DNA from: Planctomycetota bacterium
GTDB lineage: Bacteria; Planctomycetota; Planctomycetia; Pirellulales; Lacipirellulaceae
Direction of reading: 5' to 3'
Assembly (NCBI GenBank): GCA_013152205.1
Contig: JAADGV010000054.1
Location: 149,040 to 213,039, forward strand
DNA length: 64,000 bases
In this document: positions 35,215 to 44,586 of the stretch, piece after piece
Layout: each line of letters begins with the position of its first letter
How positions within the stretch are numbered: the stretch's first letter is position 1
Program-made: the position numbers and the translations under genes
Notes under the pieces: model-generated
Told to the model about the DNA's origin: nothing
Seen by the model: only the letters and a program-made list of their open reading frames with translations
Databases searched by the model: none

Positions 35215-35625
35215 CTATATGTCGTCAAAGGTGCTTTTCTTCGCCTCCGGTTCGACGCTTGGTTCATCTACGGCGGATCCTAGTTTGAAGTACAAGAAAC
35301 CAGATTGATCGTCTCGCTTTAACTCGTATCGGTGTGATTCGGTATAGTCGATTCCGTATTTATCGAGAAAATTCTTGGCTGTTAAATAAGTATTTGATGG
35401 CTTCTGCTTAATCTGCATCGATCCTTCGACCTTTTCTTTCGCCGGTTCTATCCCCACCACTTTGCTCTCAGCGTCAAAGTAAAGTACGTAAAATTCGTAA
35501 TTTTGCAATGAAAATAAGTTAATGGCACCAGAACTAAACCCTATCTGACCAGTCCTCTGCCGAATGGTTACACGAGCCGTGAAAGAGGCATCTACGTCGG
35601 TAAATTTCTCAAAGTTGAATTGCAT
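35215..35625 (-). CDS. 136-residue soluble protein, family not recognised
   Basis: ATG at 35625 with AGGA upstream (minus strand AGGATATCACTGC). No signal or membrane span. The composition is that of a folded alpha/beta protein (INLFSLQNYEFYVLYFDAES, YLTAKNFLDKYGIDY), with an acidic C-terminus (DEPSVEPEAKKSTFDDI). It has its own terminator. The region is less GC-rich than its surroundings (poly-A/T around 35640-35720), which fits acquired DNA. Function unknown. Confidence 0.72.
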   Translation of the reverse strand: MQFNFEKFTDVDASFTARVTIRQRTGQIGFSSGAINLFSLQNYEFYVLYFDAESKVVGIEPAKEKVEGSMQIKQKPSNTYLTAKNFLDKYGIDYTESHRYELKRDDQSGFLYFKLGSAVDEPSVEPEAKKSTFDDI

Positions 35626-36219
35626 GCAGTGATATCCTACGTGGTTTGTTCTTTAATTCTATTAGATTTCTTCAAAAAAACAACCAATTGCAACGGAATT
35701 TATGAAAAATTTACAGTTTCCTTGCCTTGATATCATCCTTCGTTTCTCGACAACTCAATCGTGAGGCCAAGAAATCGTCTATTTTGGACTATACAGATAC
35801 GACCGAAAGAAGTCCCCGGCGACTTAGTTGGGTGTAATCTCATATCAGTCAACGAGTTCGGTTCTTTTCGCCGCTGACGGGGCAGTGGAGGTGGATAGAC
35901 TCAAGGCATTGCCACAAAAAGAGTTGTGTCCGCCATGCGTTTTACGAGCGATCCGGGACAAAAGTGGCTGTTCGACGTCTTCGAAACCCTCCTGCACCCC
36001 ACCGCCTACAGCCGCATCCGCAGTCCGTAGGGTGCGTGATCGTAGAAAAAACAGTACGTTCGTTTCGCTGTTTTAAGGTTGGTGCCGGTGTTAACGCATC
36101 ATGCCCTTGTAACGCACCTTTCAGGCCACGCATTAGGTTGGGTTTCGCTTCGCTGCACACAGGCTACAGGCTGGGCAAGCCAAACAGGGGCGCCCAAAAA
36201 TTTGAAACTACTCTCAAAG
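35626..36219. other. Repeat-rich gap without a supported gene, first part
   Basis: An AT-rich stretch (35640-35760) is followed by the second copy of the gtagggtgcgtg repeat (36027-36116) and a fragment of the ggctgggcaagcc family near 36168. Reading frames here come from the repeats. Confidence 0.5.
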
Positions 36220-36564
36220 TCAGTAGTTCCAAATTTGGTGTGCAAACAGCATAGGACGTAAGTCCTTACGCCGAAGGCGTTTCACACCATAGCCCAGGGT
36301 CGCCGCGCAGCGGCGCACCCTGGGTTGCGAGTCTCCAAAATACCTCAACCCTGAAAGGGTTGCACAATCCTCGTGCTATCAAAGAATCACCTAGAAAACA
36401 GGATGTTTCGAGTTGTAGAACCCTTTCAGGGTTCTCTTGTTCTCAATCCATGGTTACCCAGGGTGGCGCAGCTACGCCGCTTACCCTGGGCTACGATGTG
36501 AAACCCCTTCGGGGTACTCGACTTACAGCAAGCCTTCTGATTGACCCAAATTTGGAACTACTGA
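36220..36564. mobile_element. 345-base element with 19-base perfect terminal inverted repeats
   Basis: TCAGTAGTTCCAAATTTGG at 36220-36238 is exactly inverted at 36546-36564. The interior is built of hairpins: AACCCTGAAAGGGTT and AACCCTTTCAGGGTT, two CCCAGGGT...ACCCTGGG structures around 36293-36325 and 36459-36492, and CCCCTTCGGGG. There is no coding capacity. It resembles a non-autonomous transposable element or a mobile structured repeat. Sequence beyond it to 37328 has only short repeats (ttcgtcattc, gtctccgccgtctctgcgag) and no gene. Confidence 0.7.
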
Positions 36565-37328
36565 ATCTGGTATTCCAGATGAAAACGCTAGCAGCCATCA
36601 TGGGTTTCCATTAGTTCTCCCGATGACGGAGAACAAACGATCTACATCGGGCCGTTGCCGAGTTGCAAATACGCTGGAAAACAAACGGTTTGAAAAGGGT
36701 TAACGGCGTTGAGTGTCGCCCATCAATTCAGGTTTTATGGACCAATAGCCTGTCACCACATCATACCGGCCAAACCAAAAACCTATCCCGTAAATCCTGT
36801 CAAAAAAATAGTTTGCCTACGGCTACACCAACCGTGTCAACGACATTTATTGGCCATTACCCAAAAAGGGGAACCGCTAATGAACACTGAAACACGCTAA
36901 TAGGTGAAGCAGGCGAAAAAACAGGTTTGAGATCAGCGCGTATCAGCGTTCATAAGCGGTTTCTTTTTCAAAAAACTCTGCTGTCTCCGCCGTCTCTGCG
37001 AGAAACACCCCCGGCCAAATTTAACAGTTGAAATTGGGCCACCACATCTGGGACAATAGCGATCAGCTTTTAGCCGTTAGCGATCAGATTTTTCGTCATT
37101 CGTCATTCAGATTTCGTCATTTCCCAGCGCCTAACGCCCAACAACTACCAACCCAAAATGGACAAAACCCCAGTCCCAAACCCCTATTTCCCTAGTCCCC
37201 AACCCTCAATATTGTCCACCTCAATGGAATTTCCAGCAATTCGTGCCAAAACTAAACCACTAAACACTTCTATTGCAGCACCAAGCAACACAATTTTGTC
37301 CATTATGTCATCTCAAACCCGGCCACAA

Positions 37329-39470
37329 TTACTCGACCGCAATAAACTGCAGGGCGTCTGCGATCACGTACCCGTCGGTGTCGGTGTTGCCGATCGTCAC
37401 GATCGCTTCGCCGGCCTCGAAGGCGTAGGTGCCGAGAGTTCCAAATGCACCCTCAGGGGGCTTGCGGCGTTGGTTGACATAAACCGTGGTGGTCTCCCCT
37501 CCGTGTCGAATCGTGACCGGCACGTTGCTCGCTCGGTTAGTGCTTGCCGACCACGCCAGTCGAACTTCATACTTGCCCGCTTCGAGAAGCTTAACGCGAT
37601 AGATCGCCGCCTGTTGCCCTTTCGCCTGATTGCTATCGTGCCGGTAGCCAACGCCAATAAAGGGGGCGGTTGCGCGGCTGAAACTGTCGAACCCTTCGTG
37701 ATCGATAACGACATCGTCGACCACAATGCCCTTGAGCGTCTCGGGATTGATACCGACGATGGTCGTCCGTTTCGGACCAGTCCATACAAGAACTTGCCGG
37801 TCTTTGAGCAGCCGCTCTTCCAGTTTGCCAAAGTCGATATCCTGCACCGCAACGTCCGATTCAACCGCAAGAACAGCAGCCGTGGCCGCCGATTGACCCA
37901 GCACCATAAACACCGGCTCCATCCGAATCGAGCCAAATGCCATGTGTGAAGCACTCAAACAAACCGGCACGAAAAGATTAGTACACTCCGATTTTTTAGG
38001 AATGATCGAGCCATAATCAATGGGATAAGGAGAAAAACCACCGACCTGCACATCGCCTTCATTTTTCACATAGCCATCGGCATCCACATACCGCTGGACA
38101 TTGTGCGAATCCATCGTGTAAGCAGCAAGACTGATTGGCCGCTTGGCGATTTCTTGGCCTTGGCAATGGCGTTGAGTCATCACGTAGTCGCCAACCATGC
38201 GTCGAGCTTCGCGAATGTAAAGCTGTTGTTGCCAACCATTTTCACGCTCAAACTCATCCTTGCAGGTACCCCAACGCGAAATTTCGTCCCGTACATGCTT
38301 GGGCACACGAGGGTGATTCGCAAAAGTCCAGATCAAACCACGTTGATAGGAAAGGTGGCGAGCAACGATCTTCTCACGATCGTCGTAGCTTGCTTCGGGA
38401 TAATCGTAATTCTGGCCAATGAAATCGGTCGAGAAACCTCGGTTGTTGTTCACGTCCGTCTTGCGATTAGGCATGAAAGTATTCGACCAGGGGATAACCT
38501 TTGCCCCCGCCTCGAAATTGCGAAACAATAGTTCATACAATTCCGGTTCGTAGTCAGCCGGCTTTTCGAAGGGAATGCGATTCTCAGGATGATCGGTAAG
38601 ACACATGCGAAAACAATAAGTTTGCACGCGTTTGTCCCCGGCTCCTTCCTTGCCTGGACCATTGGGGTCGATGCCCGGTAGCAACCCGCTTTTGGGATCG
38701 CCGGGCGTTACGTAGGGATCAACCCTAGGGCGAAATTGGTGATGCAACGCGTTACGGGTTTGTACACCACTGAGGGTTTCACCGTAGATCGAGTTGTCTT
38801 CGCGGCCCACGACATAAGACACACCAGCACCGGCCAACAGATCGCCTTCGTAGGTAGCGTCGATGAAAACACGCCCCCGATACTGCGTACCAGATTCGGT
38901 CGTGATCGCAACGATTCGACCATCCTTCAACGAAATCCCTTCGACTCGTGCCTCGCCTTCGGCGAGCGGCGTACGGTCGAGTCGAGCGTTATAAACCACC
39001 GGAATGTCATGCTCAGAAACAAAGCTTTCCATCACCGAAAGAGCCACAGACGGCTCGAAGGTCCACATCGCATCTTCGCCCTTTTGTGTGCGACTGTGAC
39101 CGCTGCTCTGGTATTGTTTGCGTTCCTGCCATTTCCAGTTGGCTGAATCCGCGTAGTGTTTGTGAATCCGCTGATAAAACTCACGAGAGATACCGCCAAT
39201 AGCCGTTTTATTACCGATGTCGGTTGCCCCCAGACCGCCCGTCGTTAAGCCGCCAATTCGCGAGGTAGGTTCAAGCACTACGACCGAATGCCCCATCCGT
39301 TTTACTTGCACAGCAGCGGCGATACCACCAGAGGTTCCCCCAAAGACAACAACATCATAGGAACGCTTCGCGCCATCAGCAGCGAAAAGCCAGCAAGGAG
39401 AGAGGGAATTTGCCGCCAAAAACAGAACGGCAAATAGCTTGATCGATAGTAGGAAAGAATAAATCTTCAT
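37329..39470 (-). CDS. Secreted FAD-dependent oxidoreductase with C-terminal golvesin-like domain
   Basis: 713 residues from the ATG at 39470, chosen because it opens a signal peptide (hydrophobic about 5-30, ending FAADG); the frame begins 19 codons earlier. FAD-binding Rossmann motif VVVFGGTSGGIAAA (about 40-53) and the second glycine block RIGGLTTGGLG belong to the FAD-dependent family of PF12831 type. After about 580 the chain changes to a beta domain (YEVRLAWSASTNRASNVPVTI, DGYVIADALQFI) like the golvesin C-terminal/Xly carbohydrate-binding fold. In planctomycetes these are thought to act on sugars or polysaccharide pieces. It stands next to the PVC CxxCH gene, which could accept electrons. 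Confidence 0.86.
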   Translation of the reverse strand: MKIYSFLLSIKLFAVLFLAANSLSPCWLFAADGAKRSYDVVVFGGTSGGIAAAVQVKRMGHSVVVLEPTSRIGGLTTGGLGATDIGNKTAIGGISREFYQRIHKHYADSANWKWQERKQYQSSGHSRTQKGEDAMWTFEPSVALSVMESFVSEHDIPVVYNARLDRTPLAEGEARVEGISLKDGRIVAITTESGTQYRGRVFIDATYEGDLLAGAGVSYVVGREDNSIYGETLSGVQTRNALHHQFRPRVDPYVTPGDPKSGLLPGIDPNGPGKEGAGDKRVQTYCFRMCLTDHPENRIPFEKPADYEPELYELLFRNFEAGAKVIPWSNTFMPNRKTDVNNNRGFSTDFIGQNYDYPEASYDDREKIVARHLSYQRGLIWTFANHPRVPKHVRDEISRWGTCKDEFERENGWQQQLYIREARRMVGDYVMTQRHCQGQEIAKRPISLAAYTMDSHNVQRYVDADGYVKNEGDVQVGGFSPYPIDYGSIIPKKSECTNLFVPVCLSASHMAFGSIRMEPVFMVLGQSAATAAVLAVESDVAVQDIDFGKLEERLLKDRQVLVWTGPKRTTIVGINPETLKGIVVDDVVIDHEGFDSFSRATAPFIGVGYRHDSNQAKGQQAAIYRVKLLEAGKYEVRLAWSASTNRASNVPVTIRHGGETTTVYVNQRRKPPEGAFGTLGTYAFEAGEAIVTIGNTDTDGYVIADALQFIAVE

Positions 39471-39498
39471 TGCGGTACCTATAAAAAATGCCATTTCC

Positions 39499-39565
39499 GT
39501 AGGGTCCGCTATGCGGACCACTTGCAAGAGTTATCAATGAATTCGGTCCGCACAGCGGACCCTAC
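39499..39565. repeat. Inverted repeat, 21-base arms
   Basis: GTAGGGTCCGCTATGCGGACC (39499-39519) is matched by its complement at 39545-39565, 20 of 21. Each arm contains a smaller palindrome (GGTCCGC..GCGGACC). It lies between the two minus-strand genes. Confidence 0.75.
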
Positions 39566-39622
39566 ATAACTACCCCTCTCCTCAGTGACTTCCGTGCCCC
39601 CGTGGTAAAACCCAACGCCAAA

Positions 39623-42600
39623 TTACTTCACCGCCTCGGCAGGCTTGATCGATTTGATAAACGCAATCACATCAGCCATGTTTTGCTGCGAGAGATCTTT
39701 TTCCAGCCCCTCAGGCATCAGCGAAACGCCGGTTGAAATCAATTCGTCGATGTTGCTACGCAAGACAACATCTTCTTTCGCTTCAGCACGCCGCAACGTA
39801 ATGCTATTGGCCGTCTCCGAAGCAATGATCCCATTGTAGCTGCGCCCCCCATCGGTCAATACCGTGTACGTATTATAGTTGGGTTGGGCCTCCCGATTCG
39901 GATCGAGAATAGCAATCAAAAGATCCCCCGCCGACTTGTTTTGCACCGAAACCAGATCAGGCGCAACACGATGACCGACCGTGCCAACTTGATGGCAGAC
40001 AGAGCAGTTTTTCTTGAACACTTCTAGCCCGCGTGCGACATCACCTTCGAGATTCAAGACTTCTTGGTTGTCTTGCACGACTTTCGCACGACTTTCGTTT
40101 GTAGCGCCGCCAAACAATTCGCGGCTTCTCGACTGAATGTCTTTCTTGGGATGACTCAATAACAACTGTTTCTTGTCTCGTTCGATGTCATGCGGCCGTA
40201 CCGTTTCAGCCTCAACGGCATCTAGCAACGCCCGAATTCTCGTTGCCCGCGACAGCAACGCATCAATCACATCCCGACGAATCTGCGGACCATAAGTCGA
40301 CCAACCATCTAACAATGTGGTTACCACCTCATCAGAATCTTGCTGAGCCAGTGCATGGACAGCACTTCGTTGCAACGATTGGGGCGTCCACGGCGTCAAC
40401 AATTCCGAGAGGTTCGCGGTCGCGGTCTCGTAGTCGGCAAAAGCAAGCAATTGGATAGCCACATTGCGTTTTGCAACCGAAGTTTCTTCGTCGGTAGCTA
40501 CCTTGGCAGCACGCTCAAATAGCTTAGAAACTTGGCCGCGAACCTCATCCGAGGTTGCTTCGCTAGCCAAGATCGCGCTAACCGAAGACTCACGACGATT
40601 CAAACCCTGGCCAAGCCCAGTTAGCACCACCCGCTGGATTGTGGGAGGGCAATCTGCCGAGGTCGCTGCCGAGAGCAGACGCAGCGAAGGCTCCGGGTTC
40701 GGATTGGCACCAACGATCAGCGCTAACTGCGAGAGGATCGCGGTTGCGTGCGGCTGCCTAAGAAACTCGGCATCGGCAAGCAACGCCACGGCAACACGAT
40801 CGGCCGTCTTGCCCACCGACGACAGCAACGCAATGCGTACTTCATTGCTATTGTTCGGGCTTTTTGCAATTCGCGTCAGGCCTTCGACGGCTCGCGGGTC
40901 TTCGCTCTCGCCAAGCGAGAAAGCCAATTGAAATCGTACAAACTCGCTCTTGTCATCACACAGCAAGAGCAAGTCTTCGATCAACACAGGGGTCTCGCCC
41001 AATAATTTTTCAGACAACTTGACCGCATGGGCACGGATTCGAGGGTGGCTGTCTTTCAAACCTAGACGGACAAGTGCAGGCGTCAAAGCATCGAGACCAT
41101 CGAGCGTGTACAGGGCATGGAGCCGGCCTAGAGGATTGTCAGCCGAAGCCAGCAACTCTTCAAGCTTTGGTACCACACTACGATCTTGCCGTTCCCAAAG
41201 CAGACGCTGCGCAGTTTCCCGGTTCCAGCCGTTGTCTGAGCCCAGCTCCGCGACCAACTCCGCAGCAGAAAGCTTGCCGAGGATCGTCGGCTTGATTCGC
41301 TTCATGTTCGGGCTAACGAGCCGGTAAATTCGGCCACGGTCAGAACCGCTTGTTAGGTATAGGTAACGCTTGATTTCGTCGGGTATCGAGAAAGGATGCT
41401 CAATCGTTTCTCGGTACATGTCCAGAATCATTAACGAACCATCAGGTGCATTCACAAAACTCACGGGGCGGCACCAATTGTCCGACGAACTGAGCAGCTC
41501 TTGCCCAGTGTCGGCCCGTTTTGCCTGATAGACCACCTGATCGGTAGTCACCGTTTTCCGGTGAACCAAGTTGCCACCAACATCGCCAATGAATGCGTTA
41601 CCGCGGTATTCCTCGGGGTAGGCATTGCCGCGGTAGATCGTTATCCCCGTTGCAGAGGTGAAATTTCCGGTCGGCGTTTCGGTGGGGACGACCCCCGCTT
41701 TCTTCGAGGGGTCGAGTGGAATGAAATCCCACCCACCCTTTTCGTTAAACACAAGCTTGTACCCTTTGTCAGCGGCTCGCCACTTCTGCCGAACAATCCG
41801 CCACGGCTCGGGCGGGCTGGTGCGAAAGACTTGCGAAGCGGGGCCTTCGACCGCGATATTGCGAATGGCCCCAGAGGCGGCAAGAAAAGGATTGCGATCG
41901 AGGTAGTGCCGCGGGAAAATTACCTGCTGGATGTGGTTGCTGTTGCTACAGACAAAACGCGTGCCCCAGTCGCCCAACGAGTGGCCAAACTGTTGCCCGC
42001 CCGTGGTCCGTTCGAATTTCTCGGTTTTAGGATCAAAACGCAGATCGCTGCCGCTGACAGAAAACAACGGTTCGCCCCGATGAGTTAGCCTGTTGGGATT
42101 CCGACCACCGGCAAGGTAAATTTTGTTATCCAACCCCCACTTCATGCCGTTCACAACGGCTTGAACATTCCCACGACCAAAGCCGGCGAGAACCTCTTCT
42201 CGGATGTCCGCTTGGTTGTCTCCGTCCGTATCCTTGAAATAGTACAGATACGGCGGAGCAGTCACAAACACACCACCGTTGTAGCAACAGACCGAAGTCG
42301 GCCAACTGATCTTGTCCGCAAACACAACGCTCTTGTCCATCCGACCATCGCCATTGGTGTCCTCCAACAGCCGAATAATTCCAGCGTCGAGTTTACCACC
42401 CCCCTTCGGGTTCAGCTTGGTAGGCTCATGCGAAAAAGGATAACCGTGCATTTCGGCGACATACATTCTGCCGAATTCGTCGAAACTAGCATCCACCGGG
42501 TCTGAGACGAGTGGCTCTGCGGCGACTAGCTCAAGCTGAAATCCCCCGCCCATTCGAAACGTACGCAGTGCGTCGGCAGGGTCGGTATGCGGAATTCGAG

Positions 42601-42733
42601 GAAGATCTTTCTCCGTAACCTGACGGCTAACACTTTCTTCTTTCGCGAAGCTGAAATTTACGGAGAATAAAAATGGCAGAAACAAAATGCCGGAGAGAAG
42701 CATAGGTACGGTTTTACGTGCTTGATATTTCAT
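39623..42733 (-). CDS. PVC-type CxxCH haem protein with dehydrogenase-like propeller and HEAT repeats
   Basis: 1036 residues. Signal peptide about 1-30. The N-terminal propeller (about 55-470) matches the planctomycete membrane-bound dehydrogenase domain: GGFQLELVAAEPLVSDPVDA, AEMHGYPF, DTNGDGRMDKS. A middle section of HEAT-like helical repeats follows (ALVRLGLKDSHPRIRAHAVK, EFVRFQLAFSLGESEDPRAV). The C-terminal cytochrome c domain has the haem motif CSVCH near residue 909 and a distal methionine candidate in SLMPEGL. It probably oxidises a sugar-like substrate in the periplasm. The FAD enzyme gene lies about 150 bases downstream. Confidence 0.92.
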   Translation of the reverse strand: MKYQARKTVPMLLSGILFLPFLFSVNFSFAKEESVSRQVTEKDLPRIPHTDPADALRTFRMGGGFQLELVAAEPLVSDPVDASFDEFGRMYVAEMHGYPFSHEPTKLNPKGGGKLDAGIIRLLEDTNGDGRMDKSVVFADKISWPTSVCCYNGGVFVTAPPYLYYFKDTDGDNQADIREEVLAGFGRGNVQAVVNGMKWGLDNKIYLAGGRNPNRLTHRGEPLFSVSGSDLRFDPKTEKFERTTGGQQFGHSLGDWGTRFVCSNSNHIQQVIFPRHYLDRNPFLAASGAIRNIAVEGPASQVFRTSPPEPWRIVRQKWRAADKGYKLVFNEKGGWDFIPLDPSKKAGVVPTETPTGNFTSATGITIYRGNAYPEEYRGNAFIGDVGGNLVHRKTVTTDQVVYQAKRADTGQELLSSSDNWCRPVSFVNAPDGSLMILDMYRETIEHPFSIPDEIKRYLYLTSGSDRGRIYRLVSPNMKRIKPTILGKLSAAELVAELGSDNGWNRETAQRLLWERQDRSVVPKLEELLASADNPLGRLHALYTLDGLDALTPALVRLGLKDSHPRIRAHAVKLSEKLLGETPVLIEDLLLLCDDKSEFVRFQLAFSLGESEDPRAVEGLTRIAKSPNNSNEVRIALLSSVGKTADRVAVALLADAEFLRQPHATAILSQLALIVGANPNPEPSLRLLSAATSADCPPTIQRVVLTGLGQGLNRRESSVSAILASEATSDEVRGQVSKLFERAAKVATDEETSVAKRNVAIQLLAFADYETATANLSELLTPWTPQSLQRSAVHALAQQDSDEVVTTLLDGWSTYGPQIRRDVIDALLSRATRIRALLDAVEAETVRPHDIERDKKQLLLSHPKKDIQSRSRELFGGATNESRAKVVQDNQEVLNLEGDVARGLEVFKKNCSVCHQVGTVGHRVAPDLVSVQNKSAGDLLIAILDPNREAQPNYNTYTVLTDGGRSYNGIIASETANSITLRRAEAKEDVVLRSNIDELISTGVSLMPEGLEKDLSQQNMADVIAFIKSIKPAEAVK

Positions 42734-42943
42734 TGCGGTCGATTCAAAGGATAGATGATTGTGCCAAGGAATCTCATAGTGAGCAAAAGCGAGGCCTCTG
42801 GTGACTCACTATCTCCGACTCCCCAGGCCCAGTCAATCAGATTTTTGAACCCGACGACAGCAAAGGGTTTTGCGGGTTTCCCCTCGCTGCAGGGCCATTC
42901 AGTTTTTCAAGCTAGCCAAGGAGCATGTCACACTAGTGTTCTG

Positions 42944-43055
42944 CCGCAGTTCAATTTTCGGATTAGCCGCTTGGGCGCTAGCCCCGGTTAAGGCGAGAAA
43001 AACCGTGGCTAGCGCCAAAGCGGCTAATTTGCTCAACTCGAAAATCAAGCTGCGG
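42944..43055. repeat. Long imperfect inverted repeat
   Basis: CCGCAGTTCAATTTTCG with GATTAGCCGCTTGGGCGCTAG on the left is mirrored by CTAGCGCCAAAGCGGCTAAT and CGAAAATCAAGCTGCGG on the right. The arms are about 46 bases with several mismatches around a short GA-rich loop. A second hairpin starts six bases after it. Confidence 0.7.
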
Positions 43056-43061
43056 TGCAAT

Positions 43062-43123
43062 ACTAGCCCGACGCGCTAGCGAGGGATTTCGCGTATATTC
43101 CCTCGCTAGCGCGTCGGGCTAGT
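43062..43123. repeat. Perfect inverted repeat, 25-base arms
   Basis: The arms 43062-43086 and 43099-43123 are exact reverse complements around a 12-base spacer. Each begins or ends in actagcccgac, a sequence also found once at 19199. The gap 42734-43267 contains these two hairpins and no gene. Confidence 0.85.
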
Positions 43124-43267
43124 GAATTCACTATGCTTCGCATTATGAAAAACTGATTGGCCGTGCTCCCGCCTTCGGCTAGCATGACTTGGCAAGCCTC
43201 CTGGGGTAGAATTGCTACGAGCCAATTCCTGATACGAATGTTTACCTTACCCTGACCGAATGCCATT

Positions 43268-43765
43268 GTGTGCCATCCTGCTCAATTACCTGTGGATCGC
43301 TTACTTCAAGATTGTGAGCTGCGACGCACGCGCCGCTCAGGCCCCGGTGGGCAACATCGCAACAAAGTCGAAACGGCGGTGGTTGTCGAACATTTGCCAA
43401 GCGGCCTACGTGGCGAAGCGAGCGAAAGACGCAGCCAGGAGCAAAATCGCAAAGTGGCAGTTCATCGCCTGAGGATGAAGTTGGCATTCTCGGTCCGACA
43501 ACAGCCAACCAAAAACCTTAGTGCCCTCTGGTTGCAGCGAGTCCAGGGTGGTCGCATCGCGATTAGCTCCCAGCACGACGACCTTCCGGCAATCCTGGCT
43601 GAGGCCCTCGATGTTCTCAATTCCCAAGCGTTCAAGATCCCCAACGCTGCCGAGCAACTGCGGCTGACCTCGTCGCAACTCATCAAACTCTTAAAGGTCG
43701 ACGGCAACGCGCTAACACTGGTAAATCAGGAACGACAGAAATTGGGCGAATCGCCGCTGCATTGA
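43268..43765 (+). CDS. Release-factor-like protein with GGQ motif (RF-1 domain)
   Basis: 165 residues from a GTG at 43268. An ATG at 43238 in the same frame meets a stop after five codons, and the ATG at 43260 is in another frame, so GTG is the only good choice. The motif GPGGQHRNK has GGQ at 27-29, the tripeptide that catalyses peptidyl-tRNA hydrolysis in release factors and ArfB. There is no codon-recognition domain, so stop-codon reading is unlikely. A role in rescue of stalled ribosomes is plausible but not proven. The C-terminal part (TSSQLIKLLKVDGNALTLVN) is unlike the short basic tail of ArfB. Confidence 0.75.
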   Translation: MCHPAQLPVDRLLQDCELRRTRRSGPGGQHRNKVETAVVVEHLPSGLRGEASERRSQEQNRKVAVHRLRMKLAFSVRQQPTKNLSALWLQRVQGGRIAISSQHDDLPAILAEALDVLNSQAFKIPNAAEQLRLTSSQLIKLLKVDGNALTLVNQERQKLGESPLH

Positions 43766-43873
43766 CTGTTGCTAATCTAAATCAACCGACTACTCGCCAG
43801 AACCCTGCGTACCTTTTACAATGGGCCTCTCAGGAGAGTCAATTGTTTTTGGTTCCAAGAATTAGGAATATGA

Positions 43874-44572
43874 ATGTATAGCGTCTTATTCGATATTGAT
43901 GGCACATTGGTTCAAACTGGCGGAGCAGGTAAGAATGCATTCGCTGCGGCGTTCGCCCAGTTGTTTGATGTGGTTGAAATCTCAAACAACGTCCAGTTTG
44001 CTGGCCGAAGCGATCGAGCCATTGCTCTCGACTTAATGGGCCTACATGGCGTCGAACCCTCCGTTGAGAACTGGCAACGCTTTGTCGATTGTTATCTCGA
44101 ACAACTGGAGATCTCGCTGCCGAAGTGCGAAGGAGAGGTTCTAACTGGCGTGGTCGACCTGCTTGATGCCTTGCAGGGAATCGAGCAAGTTCAGCTCGGG
44201 CTTCTTACCGGCAACGTAAAATCTGGTGCCGCTCACAAATTGGGACATTATAATTTAGCCGACCGTTTCGCCTTTGGCGGCTTTGGTGACGAAGAAACAG
44301 ATCGCAACGCAATTGCACGAGTTGCTAAAGCACAGGCACAAGCTCATGCCGAAGGCGATCTCGCTCGTACGATGGTGATTGGAGATACGGTGCATGACGT
44401 GGTTTGCGCCCAATCAATCGGCGCCTTTGCCGTCGCCGTTGCAACGGGTGGGGCAACGATCGAAGAGCTTGCTAAAACTGGTCCTGATTTACTTTTAGAA
44501 GATCTAACCGATACTGAGGCTCTACTGACTGAAGTTATGGCTAGTGACCGTCGTGAAGTAAAATTTTCCTGA
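43874..44572 (+). CDS. HAD-family hydrolase, phosphoglycolate-phosphatase-like
   Basis: 232 residues. Motif I FDIDGTLV (nucleophile Asp7, acid Asp9), motif II near LLTGNVKSG, motif IV GDTVHDVVCA. A helical cap follows motif I (residues about 18-85). The enzyme is a cytoplasmic phosphatase; the substrate is not set by sequence. AGGA precedes the ATG. The next gene starts 14 bases downstream, so they are likely co-transcribed. Confidence 0.87.
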   Translation: MYSVLFDIDGTLVQTGGAGKNAFAAAFAQLFDVVEISNNVQFAGRSDRAIALDLMGLHGVEPSVENWQRFVDCYLEQLEISLPKCEGEVLTGVVDLLDALQGIEQVQLGLLTGNVKSGAAHKLGHYNLADRFAFGGFGDEETDRNAIARVAKAQAQAHAEGDLARTMVIGDTVHDVVCAQSIGAFAVAVATGGATIEELAKTGPDLLLEDLTDTEALLTEVMASDRREVKFS

Positions 44573-44586
44573 CCCCATGCAGTACG

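Noticed and set aside
36360..36900. Several 60-84 residue frames in the repeat-rich gap
   Set aside because: They read through hairpin repeats, lack ribosome sites and have no coding character.
37158..37949. 263-residue plus-strand frame opposite the FAD oxidoreductase
   Set aside because: It overlaps the end of a well-supported minus-strand gene and has no recognisable domain.
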